Source: a virus. From it: a stretch of 64,000 nucleotides of DNA. The stretch covers positions 1 through 64,000 of the IMG/VR virus record IMGVR_UViG_3300049440_000156, one strand, 5' to 3'. Positions 1 to 7,950 of the stretch are shown one piece after another. A program made the position numbers and the translations under genes. The notes under the pieces are model-generated. The model made no database searches. It was not told the origin of the DNA and saw only the letters and a list, made by a program, of their open reading frames with translations. Every line of letters starts with the position of its first letter. Positions within the stretch are counted from its first letter, which is position 1.

Positions 1-199
1 GGAACCACGTTGGCACCCACCCCGGCGCGCTCGGATCGAACAGACTCAGGGCTTGCTCCTGGTTCGCGCAGTTCGGGTAGTCCTCGCCCGCCGTCAGCTC
101 CGGCAGCGGCACCTTGGGATCGAGCAGGAGTTCTATCGCCCAGTGGGGCTCGTTCTGCTGTTTCTCCAGTTGCGCGAGTTGTTCCTGTAACTCTGGCAT
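1..199 (-). CDS. Possible new gene start at the left edge, partial
   Basis: An open frame begins with ATG at 199 after a good Shine-Dalgarno (GGAGG, 5 nt spacer, seen as CCTCC at 205-209) and runs off the window. Its start MPELQEQLAQLEKQQ has normal protein composition. The frame of the upstream giant gene is also open here but turns Gly/Ala/Arg-rich, as shadow frames often do. The giant protein may therefore end just outside the window while this gene starts inside it, or a frameshift may join the two. No family was recognised. Confidence 0.4.
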   Translation of the reverse strand, partial: MPELQEQLAQLEKQQNEPHWAIELLLDPKVPLPELTAGEDYPNCANQEQALSLFDPSAPGWVPTWF

Positions 200-3100
200 G
201 CGAGCCTCCATCCGCCAACGGCTTTACTGCTGCGGCATATTCGGCCCAGTCTTTCGGCTGATTAGATTCTAGCCGAAGTATGGGTTCCTCTGCACCGGCA
301 ATTTTGCCCTTATCTACAACCATCAGGACCGAATCAACGGTCGTCCCGCGATGCACGTACGCCTCCGGAGGAGATTGGATCATCGCTCTCAGGGTGTGGG
401 TTTGATCGATCCACTTACGAAATCCTCCACTGCCTGGTTGCAAGATGGTTGTCGGCACGATTGCCACCAAGCGGCCACCCTGCGGCAGATCGCGCAGGTT
501 CTTAACCATGAAGCGCTCGGAGACATCGTTGAATCGGCCCCAGGGCGCAGGAACGTCTAGCGCTTTGTAACGGCCAGAACTGATCTTTCCCCAGGGTGGG
601 TTGGTAACAATCACGTCAGGCTTGAATTGGCTCTTGAGGTAGTCCTGCTGGGTGATGTGCTGGTAGCCGTTGGCCTTCAAAACATCGGCACGCCGCGGGT
701 CTAGCTCATTGACCATAATCTCGGCATCGGTGCGGATTGGCTCTACGAGGTTGCCGGTGCCAGCCGTTGGCTCAAGAACTGTATCGTCCGGCATAACGCC
801 AGTCGCGTAGGCTGCCGCTTCAGAAATCGGATGAGGCGTTGAGAACTGCTGCAGTTTGGTAATTTCAAGGGTTCGTGTGCGCTTGCCGATCTTCTCCTCG
901 ATGCCTGCCGCGTACTTGATGCGTTCGGCCAGCCCTTCCGGACGGCGATCTCTCATATAGCGGTTGGTTGCGCCCTCGATCGCGTCGTAGATGTCGTCAA
1001 TGTACTTTGCAGGATCGCCGCCAACCTCTTCCTTGGCCATTGCGCGGATCTCGCGCGGGTCTGACGGCAAAGTGCCTGCACTTAGGGCGTCCGTAAAGCG
1101 GTCAATGAGGGCAGGTACGCGGACTGCAAGGGTGTCTTTCTTGATGTCTGGAGCGGCTTGGTCTAGCTCGTCGAGTGGCGCCGAGTGAGGAATGGCTTCA
1201 TAGCTGCCACCTTCAGTTGGGACGATGTCGGCTTTGGTTATTTTGAATTGCGGTTTGGTAGCTTCACGTCCACCAACTTGCTGCCCTTTGGCAGCTTCTT
1301 CGCCCACTCGCTCAGGGAGGTCTCTGGACCCGCTACGGAGTCCGGCTGCCTTGCGCTGTTGCTTGCTTCCGAGGTGGGTGCCGTGCTCGGCGTTGTGCTC
1401 GGCTGCGGATTCTTCGTTTCCTGTGCCATGGCTTAAGCCTACACCCTTCTTTTCTCTGATTGTACCGTCTGGCGCTTCTGCTGTGAAGACTGCTTCCGCC
1501 AATTCTTTGTTCACCCGTTCTACGACTCGCGTAACAGCAGCCTTGTCCTTGGTGCGGAAAAGAAATTCATCTCCTGAGCGGTGGTAGACTTTGATGCTCC
1601 CACCTGGCTCCTTGGCCATAGCTTGCCGGAATGCTTCCCCGATTTTCGGCAACACAAGCCGGTCCACATTCTTTTTCCCCAGAATGGTATTGAATGGCTT
1701 GAAGTCGTCAACGTCGGCGTAGCCTACATGGGGATGGAGCCCTTCATCTTCATGGAATGCCCGGTAGTTTGGAAGTCCTGTGAGCTGGCTTGTGAGCAAC
1801 TCGTGTGCGCGCTCCTCCGGCGTCATGTGCTCGACACGCTTGCGCTCTGCGAGGTTCGTGCGGCGCTCAACCTTGTCCAATTCATCCAGCGGTGCGCTCA
1901 CGCCCGCCTGCTGCCCACCCAGCGGTATTGTCTCCTGGGTGCCGTCCTTCTTTGAGACGACGATTTCTTTGACAGGAACCTTCTGCCCTTCGAGGTGATT
2001 CCCTCCTTTATATTGCTCGGCAAATTCAGGCTTGACGTAGGCCAGGGTTACGTGTGGTTTGTACTCGGGGAAAGTATCCTCGTGGAAGTTGCCAGCCTTT
2101 TCCATCGCCTCGCGCAAGGCTTTTAGCTCTGGCGTTACTTCCAATCGCGCTATCACCGGCACGGCGCCGTCAGAATGTTCGCTTGGCGGGAAGGTGTCGG
2201 TTTTGCCGATCGGCACTTCAAACGGCTGTATCTCCGCTGCTGCGTTCCTGATTTTCTGGACTGCCTCAGGACTGTCGTCTTTTAATCCATAGCGCACAGT
2301 GACGTGTGGCTTATCTTCGCGTCCTTTGGCTGTGCCGCCGAAGTCGGTCGGCATCAGATGCTCGTCAGGAATGGCCGCTACTGCTGCCGAATGGGCTTTG
2401 GCGAGGTCGCTCTGTGGATCGATGTTGATCTGTGTCGATCCTTTCTCGAAGCCTTCGGGCACCTCTTCAATCCCGTTCCGCTGGCGGAATTTATCCATCG
2501 CCGCGTCGTGAATCTTTTTTGCTTCGGCAAATTGTTTCTCTTTCTCCGTGTGGTCTCCGCGTAACTCTGCTTCCCGCCCGGCCGTATAAAACTTGTGGCT
2601 ATCGTTGATCGTCTCCTGCACTTCTCTGGGAACGATCTGAACCTCGGCTGTCAGGCCATTACTCATCTGCACCTGAACGTTGGCGCTTGGGTATCCGGCC
2701 AGCTTCTCCCGTCCATTCAGGAATGCGTCTTCTACGCCAATGACCTTGAACTGCTTCTTTAACTCTGAGATGAGCTGGTCTTTTGCTTGCGGGGTGTCCG
2801 CTGCGATTTGCGCGGCCAGATAATCCGGTACAGTCTGCGGAGGCTTGTCGGCAAGGTCCACCTTCTCGTCAATACGCTCCAGTTCTTTCTGTGGACGTAC
2901 CCGGTCAAAGGTCGCCCCTTCCACGCCGGCAGAAATGTGGGATAGCCTGGTAGTCAGTTCGGGCGCTGCTTCTGATGCCAGACGCTCGTTCTGCATTACG
3001 TCGTCGGAGGGCTGTAGAACCGTGCGCCCTGATTCCGGCTCTTCTTTCCCGATCGCCGCAACATCCTCCTGCTTCACTGGCCCCGGTGGTTTGGCCAGGG

Positions 3101-4661
3101 CCACTGTGTCTTTCGGCGGCTCTTCTTTAGCGATAATTGCGGGTTGTTGCGCTGGATGGATGTCGGCTTCTGCTGCTACCTTTTTACCTGCCGCGGTATC
3201 TGACGTGAGCCCTTTACCGGCAGGAGGAGCACCAGAGATGGGAGCAACCGTAGTGGGTTGCTGCGTGGCCGCTGGCTGCTCAGTTGTAGCCTTTGCGGCT
3301 TTAGTCTGGGCCGCCTGCGCCTTGTCCACGCGGTCTACTTCATCGTTGATGAATTGCCCGGCGAGTTTAGACGCCTGTTTCTCGTTGTCAACGGTGTAAA
3401 TCTTGTGATCTGGCCCAACGAATGTTCCACGGCCCATCATCCACTTCGCCATGTTCGCGTGGGCTTCAGTCATCAGCGCCGGCCGTTGCGCCGGATCGGC
3501 TTTCATGATCGTGTCGCTGATGCCTTTGGCTATTTCCGGTGTCAGGTGCTGCGGTCCAAGATTAGGTGGTGGGGCTGGTGGCTGGGGCGTGGGCTGGAAA
3601 TCAGGATTGCCGGTATGCTGCTCAAACTCCGTCAGCAACTTGGCGGCTTCGCTGGACTCTGGAGCCGGTTGGCCATTGCGCGGGATGTTCACTTCAAATT
3701 GCGTGCCGCCGACCTTGATGCGACCAGAGAGGACATCAGGAGTTGTCGCTACACCAGCGCGGACTTTTCCGCCGAACACAGAAGCGCCTGAGAACTTTCC
3801 TTCTGGCGTTTCAACGCTTCCTGTTTTCAAGCCGGACGCTGTGCCTAGGAGGGATGGAAGAAAGAAAGAAGCAGTTCTTATTAACTCCTCATCTTCAGGC
3901 GATACGTGACTATGCACGGCAGAGCCAATGCCTTCGCTTGCCCCGACGCCAGCTCCATAACCAGCGATCACCGGCAGCGGGTTCAACATCGCCGACGCTG
4001 CGGCAGCCGGTTCCATCAGTTGACCGGCACCCTGGAGGGTTTCGGCTGCGCCGAGCATCCGTTGCCGCCTTTGGCGTTCTTGCTCTTGCGGCGACATCGT
4101 ACGCACCGGAGGACCCATCGGGTTATTCGGATCGACGTTATACGCCGGCTGATCATTCTCCTTGAATCGCGATAGGCCAGTGGCGACTGGTTCAACACCA
4201 GTCCATGCGTCAAATACAGGTATACGGTCAGCCTCAGGAACCAAAGGCCTCTGGCGAAACTCTCCGGTACGCGCATCGGCCTCGTAGGGAACGTCTAGTT
4301 GCGGATCGTGTGGCCGCCCCGCAGGCTCCGAAGGAGTAACACCGTTAACTCTGGTAGCTGCGCGCGTAGCTGCTGCTTCATCAGCCGGGCTTGGTGGCTG
4401 ATTGAAGGCTGCTTCCGCAAATGATGGGAACTGCGCGGCTGGTTTTGGAGCGTATGAAGGCGTAGGAAGAGATGGACGTGCGAGAGGAGGTGGGGCAGGC
4501 GCTGAAGCTGATTGCTGATCTAGGTCGTCGAGAGGCGCACTGACGGCGGATGAAGAAGGAGAGGATTGCTGATCGAGATCGTCAAGAGGCGCACTGACGG
4601 CGGATGAAGAAGGAGAGGATTGCTGATCGAGATCGTCAAGAGGCACCGAATACGTGGACAT
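1..4661 (-). CDS. Giant polyvalent protein: RelA/SpoT-like, 2H phosphoesterase, GGDEF-like and N6-methyltransferase domains (C-terminus off window)
   Basis: The frame is open from ATG 4661, one base after the previous gene's stop, to the left edge (about 1550 codons). Seen in order: three 18-residue N-terminal repeats with PLDDLDQQ; an Ala/Gly-rich hydrophobic stretch (about 200-240); a RelA/SpoT-like segment (about 620-695) with GYPSANVQVQMSNG and EVQIVP; two HxT motifs, HVTV (H786) and HVTLAY (H870), as in 2H phosphoesterases; a GGDEF-like domain (about 960-1090) with LTGLPNYRAF, DVDDFKPFN and SGDEF; and a methyltransferase with LEPTAGTGN and NPPWG (about 1295-1355). SAPLDELD recurs between the 2H, GGDEF and methyltransferase modules. 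Such domain mixtures are known as phage polyvalent proteins, thought to enter the host with the DNA and counter defences. Its place at the end of the virion operon fits that. Enzyme activities are inferred. Confidence 0.85.
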   Translation of the reverse strand, partial: MSTYSVPLDDLDQQSSPSSSAVSAPLDDLDQQSSPSSSAVSAPLDDLDQQSASAPAPPPLARPSLPTPSYAPKPAAQFPSFAEAAFNQPPSPADEAAATRAATRVNGVTPSEPAGRPHDPQLDVPYEADARTGEFRQRPLVPEADRIPVFDAWTGVEPVATGLSRFKENDQPAYNVDPNNPMGPPVRTMSPQEQERQRRQRMLGAAETLQGAGQLMEPAAAASAMLNPLPVIAGYGAGVGASEGIGSAVHSHVSPEDEELIRTASFFLPSLLGTASGLKTGSVETPEGKFSGASVFGGKVRAGVATTPDVLSGRIKVGGTQFEVNIPRNGQPAPESSEAAKLLTEFEQHTGNPDFQPTPQPPAPPPNLGPQHLTPEIAKGISDTIMKADPAQRPALMTEAHANMAKWMMGRGTFVGPDHKIYTVDNEKQASKLAGQFINDEVDRVDKAQAAQTKAAKATTEQPAATQQPTTVAPISGAPPAGKGLTSDTAAGKKVAAEADIHPAQQPAIIAKEEPPKDTVALAKPPGPVKQEDVAAIGKEEPESGRTVLQPSDDVMQNERLASEAAPELTTRLSHISAGVEGATFDRVRPQKELERIDEKVDLADKPPQTVPDYLAAQIAADTPQAKDQLISELKKQFKVIGVEDAFLNGREKLAGYPSANVQVQMSNGLTAEVQIVPREVQETINDSHKFYTAGREAELRGDHTEKEKQFAEAKKIHDAAMDKFRQRNGIEEVPEGFEKGSTQINIDPQSDLAKAHSAAVAAIPDEHLMPTDFGGTAKGREDKPHVTVRYGLKDDSPEAVQKIRNAAAEIQPFEVPIGKTDTFPPSEHSDGAVPVIARLEVTPELKALREAMEKAGNFHEDTFPEYKPHVTLAYVKPEFAEQYKGGNHLEGQKVPVKEIVVSKKDGTQETIPLGGQQAGVSAPLDELDKVERRTNLAERKRVEHMTPEERAHELLTSQLTGLPNYRAFHEDEGLHPHVGYADVDDFKPFNTILGKKNVDRLVLPKIGEAFRQAMAKEPGGSIKVYHRSGDEFLFRTKDKAAVTRVVERVNKELAEAVFTAEAPDGTIREKKGVGLSHGTGNEESAAEHNAEHGTHLGSKQQRKAAGLRSGSRDLPERVGEEAAKGQQVGGREATKPQFKITKADIVPTEGGSYEAIPHSAPLDELDQAAPDIKKDTLAVRVPALIDRFTDALSAGTLPSDPREIRAMAKEEVGGDPAKYIDDIYDAIEGATNRYMRDRRPEGLAERIKYAAGIEEKIGKRTRTLEITKLQQFSTPHPISEAAAYATGVMPDDTVLEPTAGTGNLVEPIRTDAEIMVNELDPRRADVLKANGYQHITQQDYLKSQFKPDVIVTNPPWGKISSGRYKALDVPAPWGRFNDVSERFMVKNLRDLPQGGRLVAIVPTTILQPGSGGFRKWIDQTHTLRAMIQSPPEAYVHRGTTVDSVLMVVDKGKIAGAEEPILRLESNQPKDWAEYAAAVKPLADGGSHARVTGTTRATGETAERAPLGDRTPARSQGAAAGADGGRGLPELREPGASPESVRSERAGVGANVV
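4511..4644. repeat. 54-bp tandem repeat encoding PLDDLDQQ units
   Basis: Near-identical units begin at 4511, 4565 and 4619, the last one partial. Each full unit encodes 18 residues at the N-terminus of the polyvalent protein, containing PLDDLDQQSSPSSSAVSA. The near identity of the DNA points to recent duplication. Confidence 0.9.
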
Positions 4662-6377
4662 TTAGAATGCTGCACGGACTTTCCCGTCTTTGTCTTTAAC
4701 GAAACCTTTGATCGTTTGGCCGTTCACCTTGTCGCCCACGTTGTACACCCTGCCGCCCGGAGTCTTGTGTTGCTTGTCGGAGATGGGCGTGATTTGTGGT
4801 TGTGCAGATGGCTGGACTCCAATCGTCGGCCTGCCCTTTCCGTCTGTTCCTGTGACGGTAGCCGTGGCGGGAGAGCCATCGTTGTTATGGGCTTCTATTC
4901 CCTGCACTGGCTGGCCTGGACGAACTGGCGCAGCAGCATTCGGAATGGCAGCCAGCGGACGGCCTTGCGAATCAGTGCTGGCAGGTACGGCAATTCCAGT
5001 GTCGCTCTGGACGTCTGGAATACCGCCGCCCTCTGGCTCTTTTACGGAAACTGGCTTGCCGGATTTGACCTGTGAGGACCACTGCTGCTTGCGGTTCTCA
5101 AATTCCGTGGTGCGCTGGTTGTAACCATCTTCAATGGTCTTATATTCAGCGCGCAGGGCATCATCAACCTTGCCGCCACCAGCGTTTTTGAAAGCTTCGG
5201 TCTTGTCCTTCCGCACCTGGTCGCGCTGCTTCTGATACCACTGGTCGGAGTACTTGTCGATCGCTGCCTGGTCTTTGAAGGTCGCGGCTAGACCTTTGCC
5301 TGCAGCTCGGGTTTTCTCGATATCCAGCCGTTGCTGCTCCATCCCAAGACGCTTTTCTTCCATGGCCAGACGACGCGCGAGTGTCGGATCATCCGGCAAC
5401 TTCCCATTGGCCAGATAGAGCTTACGGTCATCGCCTGCGAGTTGGAGCTTATCGGCGATCTTCGTTCTAGCGTTCAGTATCGCCGTTTCCTTGGCCTCTG
5501 GGGTTGTGGCGTCCTGAAGCTTCTTCTTTAAATCCTCCGTCGCCTCGTTATGCGCAGTACGCTCGTCCACGTTCTGTTGCTTCAGATCGCTGATGTCTTG
5601 GTTCTTTGCAACGTCGAACTGGTCTTTCCACACTCCACTTTTATCCTTGAACTCATCGCGCGCACGGTTATTCTCGTCCTCGAAGGATTTGATCTGCGCT
5701 GTGTCGGCAGCAGCTCCACGCTGACGTGCGGCTTCATCCTTAAAGTACTGACCACTGACAGCTCCAGCGCCGTAGTATCCAGGCGAACTCTTATCGCCAA
5801 AAGCACCTTCGAGTGGACCAGATATAGCCCCTGGCAGCCCGCCACGAATAAAACCTCTCGCCGAATCAAGAAATGCGCGTCCAATCCGCGCGCCCATGCT
5901 GGGCTTATATTGCGGCAGCGTTTGTCCGGTTGTTGGATCAACTTTCGGCGTGACGGCGCTCTTCGCCCGCAGGTCGGATTGAGCTGCGGCATAGCCTGGT
6001 GACATTGACGGCGCTTGCGGGGGCGCGCCAAGTTTTTCGAGGTTTGTTTGCGGTGCCTGTACTGTCTGCCCGGCTGCAGCGGCGAACTCTCCGAGATCCA
6101 TCGCCGCTTTCGAGGTCGATTGCGGTGGCACTGCTGGCGGAGGCGCTGGTGTCCCCATAGGATCGCGGTAGGCATTGCCCATTGACGCAGGAGTAGAGTC
6201 GTCTACGGGTTGCGGCGCCGTTGAACCGCCAGTGTCCCCACCAGACAAACTCGGATCAAGGTAGCGAGTTGACGGAGCTAGAGTTGGGTCTTCGTCGGCG
6301 TACGCTCTGCCCATGATGGGCTGTTCGTCGTCTTCGCGCTCGTCTTGTTCGTTGTCTACATCCGGCATGATAGGCAT
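4662..6377 (-). CDS. Gln/Pro-rich coiled-coil virion-associated protein, unknown function
   Basis: 571 residues. The first 120 are acidic, then Pro/Gly/Thr-rich. A Gly-rich patch near residues 170-210 could touch membrane. Residues about 215-440 are charged and predicted coiled coil. The C-terminus (VYNVGDKVNGQTIKGFV) looks like a small beta domain. It begins directly after the upstream gene's stop and is followed at once by the polyvalent gene, so it is probably translated with the internal or ejected virion proteins. No family recognised. Confidence 0.8.
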   Translation of the reverse strand: MPIMPDVDNEQDEREDDEQPIMGRAYADEDPTLAPSTRYLDPSLSGGDTGGSTAPQPVDDSTPASMGNAYRDPMGTPAPPPAVPPQSTSKAAMDLGEFAAAAGQTVQAPQTNLEKLGAPPQAPSMSPGYAAAQSDLRAKSAVTPKVDPTTGQTLPQYKPSMGARIGRAFLDSARGFIRGGLPGAISGPLEGAFGDKSSPGYYGAGAVSGQYFKDEAARQRGAAADTAQIKSFEDENNRARDEFKDKSGVWKDQFDVAKNQDISDLKQQNVDERTAHNEATEDLKKKLQDATTPEAKETAILNARTKIADKLQLAGDDRKLYLANGKLPDDPTLARRLAMEEKRLGMEQQRLDIEKTRAAGKGLAATFKDQAAIDKYSDQWYQKQRDQVRKDKTEAFKNAGGGKVDDALRAEYKTIEDGYNQRTTEFENRKQQWSSQVKSGKPVSVKEPEGGGIPDVQSDTGIAVPASTDSQGRPLAAIPNAAAPVRPGQPVQGIEAHNNDGSPATATVTGTDGKGRPTIGVQPSAQPQITPISDKQHKTPGGRVYNVGDKVNGQTIKGFVKDKDGKVRAAF

Positions 6378-6953
6378 TTAGGCTCCTGCCGCCCCTGTGG
6401 CTGCCTGGCCCGCCACTTTTGCTCCTTGATTTGATAGCCAATCCCAGAATCCAGGAGCTTGCGCTGCCGGGTTAGCTACACTTAGGCTATTGTTCGCCCC
6501 GCCGAGCGATGTTGCGTATTGCTGATTGCTCGCCGTCACCGGAAATTCTGAAGCGGTCAGTCCGGTCTGCTGATACCCTGTCTCACCGGCAATCCTCGCT
6601 GCATCCGATTTGGCCTGCGCATCCGATGCGGCCATCACCCCTTCTTGTTGCGTCTTCGCCAGGGTTGGCGCGAAGCTTCCCGTATTTTCGCCCGAGCGCT
6701 TCGATGTCATCTGCAGTTCGCTCTGGAGAGCGTTACTGCTGGCATTGGCTCCTGAAGCGTTGATCGTCTTCTGGTCCTGATCGAACTGTCCGCCCTTGGT
6801 GTAGGGGTCGTTGGCGTAATAGCTGCTCAACCGGGAATTGAAGGTATCGAGTCCGGCATTTGCACTCCCGAGCGCCGTCTGGGCATTCGATTGGTCGGTC
6901 TTTGAATTATCGATGCCCGTTTGGGCGATCTGTTTCTGCTGGTCTCTTGACAT
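6378..6953 (-). CDS. Small Ala/Ser/Gln-rich virion protein (ejection-protein-like)
   Basis: 191 residues, rich in Ala, Ser, Gln and Asn, mostly helical with a hydrophobic Gly/Ala-rich C-terminus (FWDWLSNQGAKVAGQ). The composition resembles small internal or ejection proteins of podophages, but there is no diagnostic motif. It abuts the following gene exactly and lies between a GNAT-like gene and the coiled-coil protein. Confidence 0.75.
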   Translation of the reverse strand: MSRDQQKQIAQTGIDNSKTDQSNAQTALGSANAGLDTFNSRLSSYYANDPYTKGGQFDQDQKTINASGANASSNALQSELQMTSKRSGENTGSFAPTLAKTQQEGVMAASDAQAKSDAARIAGETGYQQTGLTASEFPVTASNQQYATSLGGANNSLSVANPAAQAPGFWDWLSNQGAKVAGQAATGAAGA

Positions 6954-6958
6954 CGGTG

Positions 6959-7411
6959 CTACCTCAGTCTCCGGTTGTAGTGGATGAAACCAGTCTTTTT
7001 GAACTGCGCTGCCTTCAAGTACAGGCCAATGCGCCTGGCCGTTCTTGACGTCAGGAACATCAGCCCGCGAAACAGCAGCCGCGAGAGCCAGCCGTCAATC
7101 GCCGGCGGAACAAAGCAATGCAGGTAGCGGCAACCCTTGGCGCTGGCTGAGGCGAATACCGTCTTCTGGAACCCCCAAACCGCTTCCGCCGATTGCCTGT
7201 CTGTGCCGATCTCAACGTGCTCGATGCACATCTCTTCGTAGAAGGCTTTGACAATTACGCCGTCGCGCTCGACTACCCAATAACCAAGAATGGCTGGGTC
7301 GTCTACACCCGGCAGGTCCATCTCCATGCCGACATGTCTCTCTGTCTGCCGATGAAGCGGAAGGATGCGCGGCATGTCCTCAGGCGCCGCAGGACGAATA
7401 ACGTTCTTCAC
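6959..7411 (-). CDS. GNAT-like N-acetyltransferase domain protein
   Basis: 150 residues resembling the GNAT fold: an N-terminal IRPAAPEDMPRILPL strand-helix, a central WVVERDGVIVKAFYEE beta pair, and a C-terminal FKKTGFIHYNRRL typical of GNAT ends. Similar genes sit among head/tail genes of other podophages; their substrate is unknown. The start overlaps the preceding stop by 4 nt (ATGA). A copy of the 16-bp palindrome lies inside it at 7042-7057. Confidence 0.6.
   Translation of the reverse strand: MKNVIRPAAPEDMPRILPLHRQTERHVGMEMDLPGVDDPAILGYWVVERDGVIVKAFYEEMCIEHVEIGTDRQSAEAVWGFQKTVFASASAKGCRYLHCFVPPAIDGWLSRLLFRGLMFLTSRTARRIGLYLKAAQFKKTGFIHYNRRLR
7042..7057. promoter_or_regulatory. 16-bp palindrome site, TTCTTGACGTCAGGAA
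   Basis: One mismatch to TTCCWGACGTCWGGAA. It lies inside the GNAT-like coding sequence, about 85 bp upstream of the next gene start at 6953. Confidence 0.65.
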
Positions 7412-7950
7412 GGCAGTTGGACCGCCTTTATAACCGGGCCGGGATCGTTGAAGTTCACCGAATCAAACGACGATTGCACCTGCCAGTGCTGATTTGTGTC
7501 CGGCAGAGTGAATAACACTTGCCCGCTGGCCGGGTAGTTCTCAACGCCCGAGGAAGCGTCAAATGCGCCGGTCGTCGATGACTTTAACTTGTGAAGCAGC
7601 GGAGCCAACTGCGCGTTCGGGCCTCTTGCTGCCAGCAGTGAGTAAAGTTGCGCCGTAGGAGGCAATTGCTGCTGTGGCTCCGTAATCTCAATAAACGTCA
7701 ATCCCGGCAGGCTTGCGCGCTGGGTGACTGTGATCTGTACTTGCGCCGGGACTGCGTTGGTGTCGGTCTGTTGTTGTAGCGGATTATCTACGAACCCCTG
7801 ATTTAGCTGCGGCAAAAGATTAATCAGTTTATCTTCCAGGTCGCCGGCATGCTTTACCATGTCGCCGATGGACACCTTGGCCGCTTCCCAGTCCGGCTTG
7901 GCCATGATGCGTTGCCGATACGCATGGAACCGGCTTGGCTGTGCCGGCAT
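7408..7950 (-). CDS. Unknown virion-region protein
   Basis: 180 residues: a helical N-terminal third (WEAAKVSIGDMVKHAGDLEDKLINLLPQL is split by charged residues) and a beta-rich remainder (QVQITVTQRASLPGLTFIEI, QVLFTLPDTNQHWQVQ). It overlaps the GNAT gene by 4 nt and abuts the large tail gene upstream, so it is likely co-translated as part of the tail module. No family recognised. Confidence 0.75.
   Translation of the reverse strand: MPAQPSRFHAYRQRIMAKPDWEAAKVSIGDMVKHAGDLEDKLINLLPQLNQGFVDNPLQQQTDTNAVPAQVQITVTQRASLPGLTFIEITEPQQQLPPTAQLYSLLAARGPNAQLAPLLHKLKSSTTGAFDASSGVENYPASGQVLFTLPDTNQHWQVQSSFDSVNFNDPGPVIKAVQLP

Noticed and set aside
1238-1429. Minus-strand 63-residue frame inside the polyvalent gene
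   Set aside because: It is in another frame; the main frame stays open and continues into a further SAPLDELD motif.
3721-3745. GGACATCAGGAGTT near 3731 as a palindrome copy
   Set aside because: Only one arm resembles the motif.
1225-3909. Several plus-strand open frames over the first 4.7 kb
   Set aside because: They lie opposite the long minus-strand polyvalent frame, which carries recognisable domain motifs throughout; the plus frames have none.
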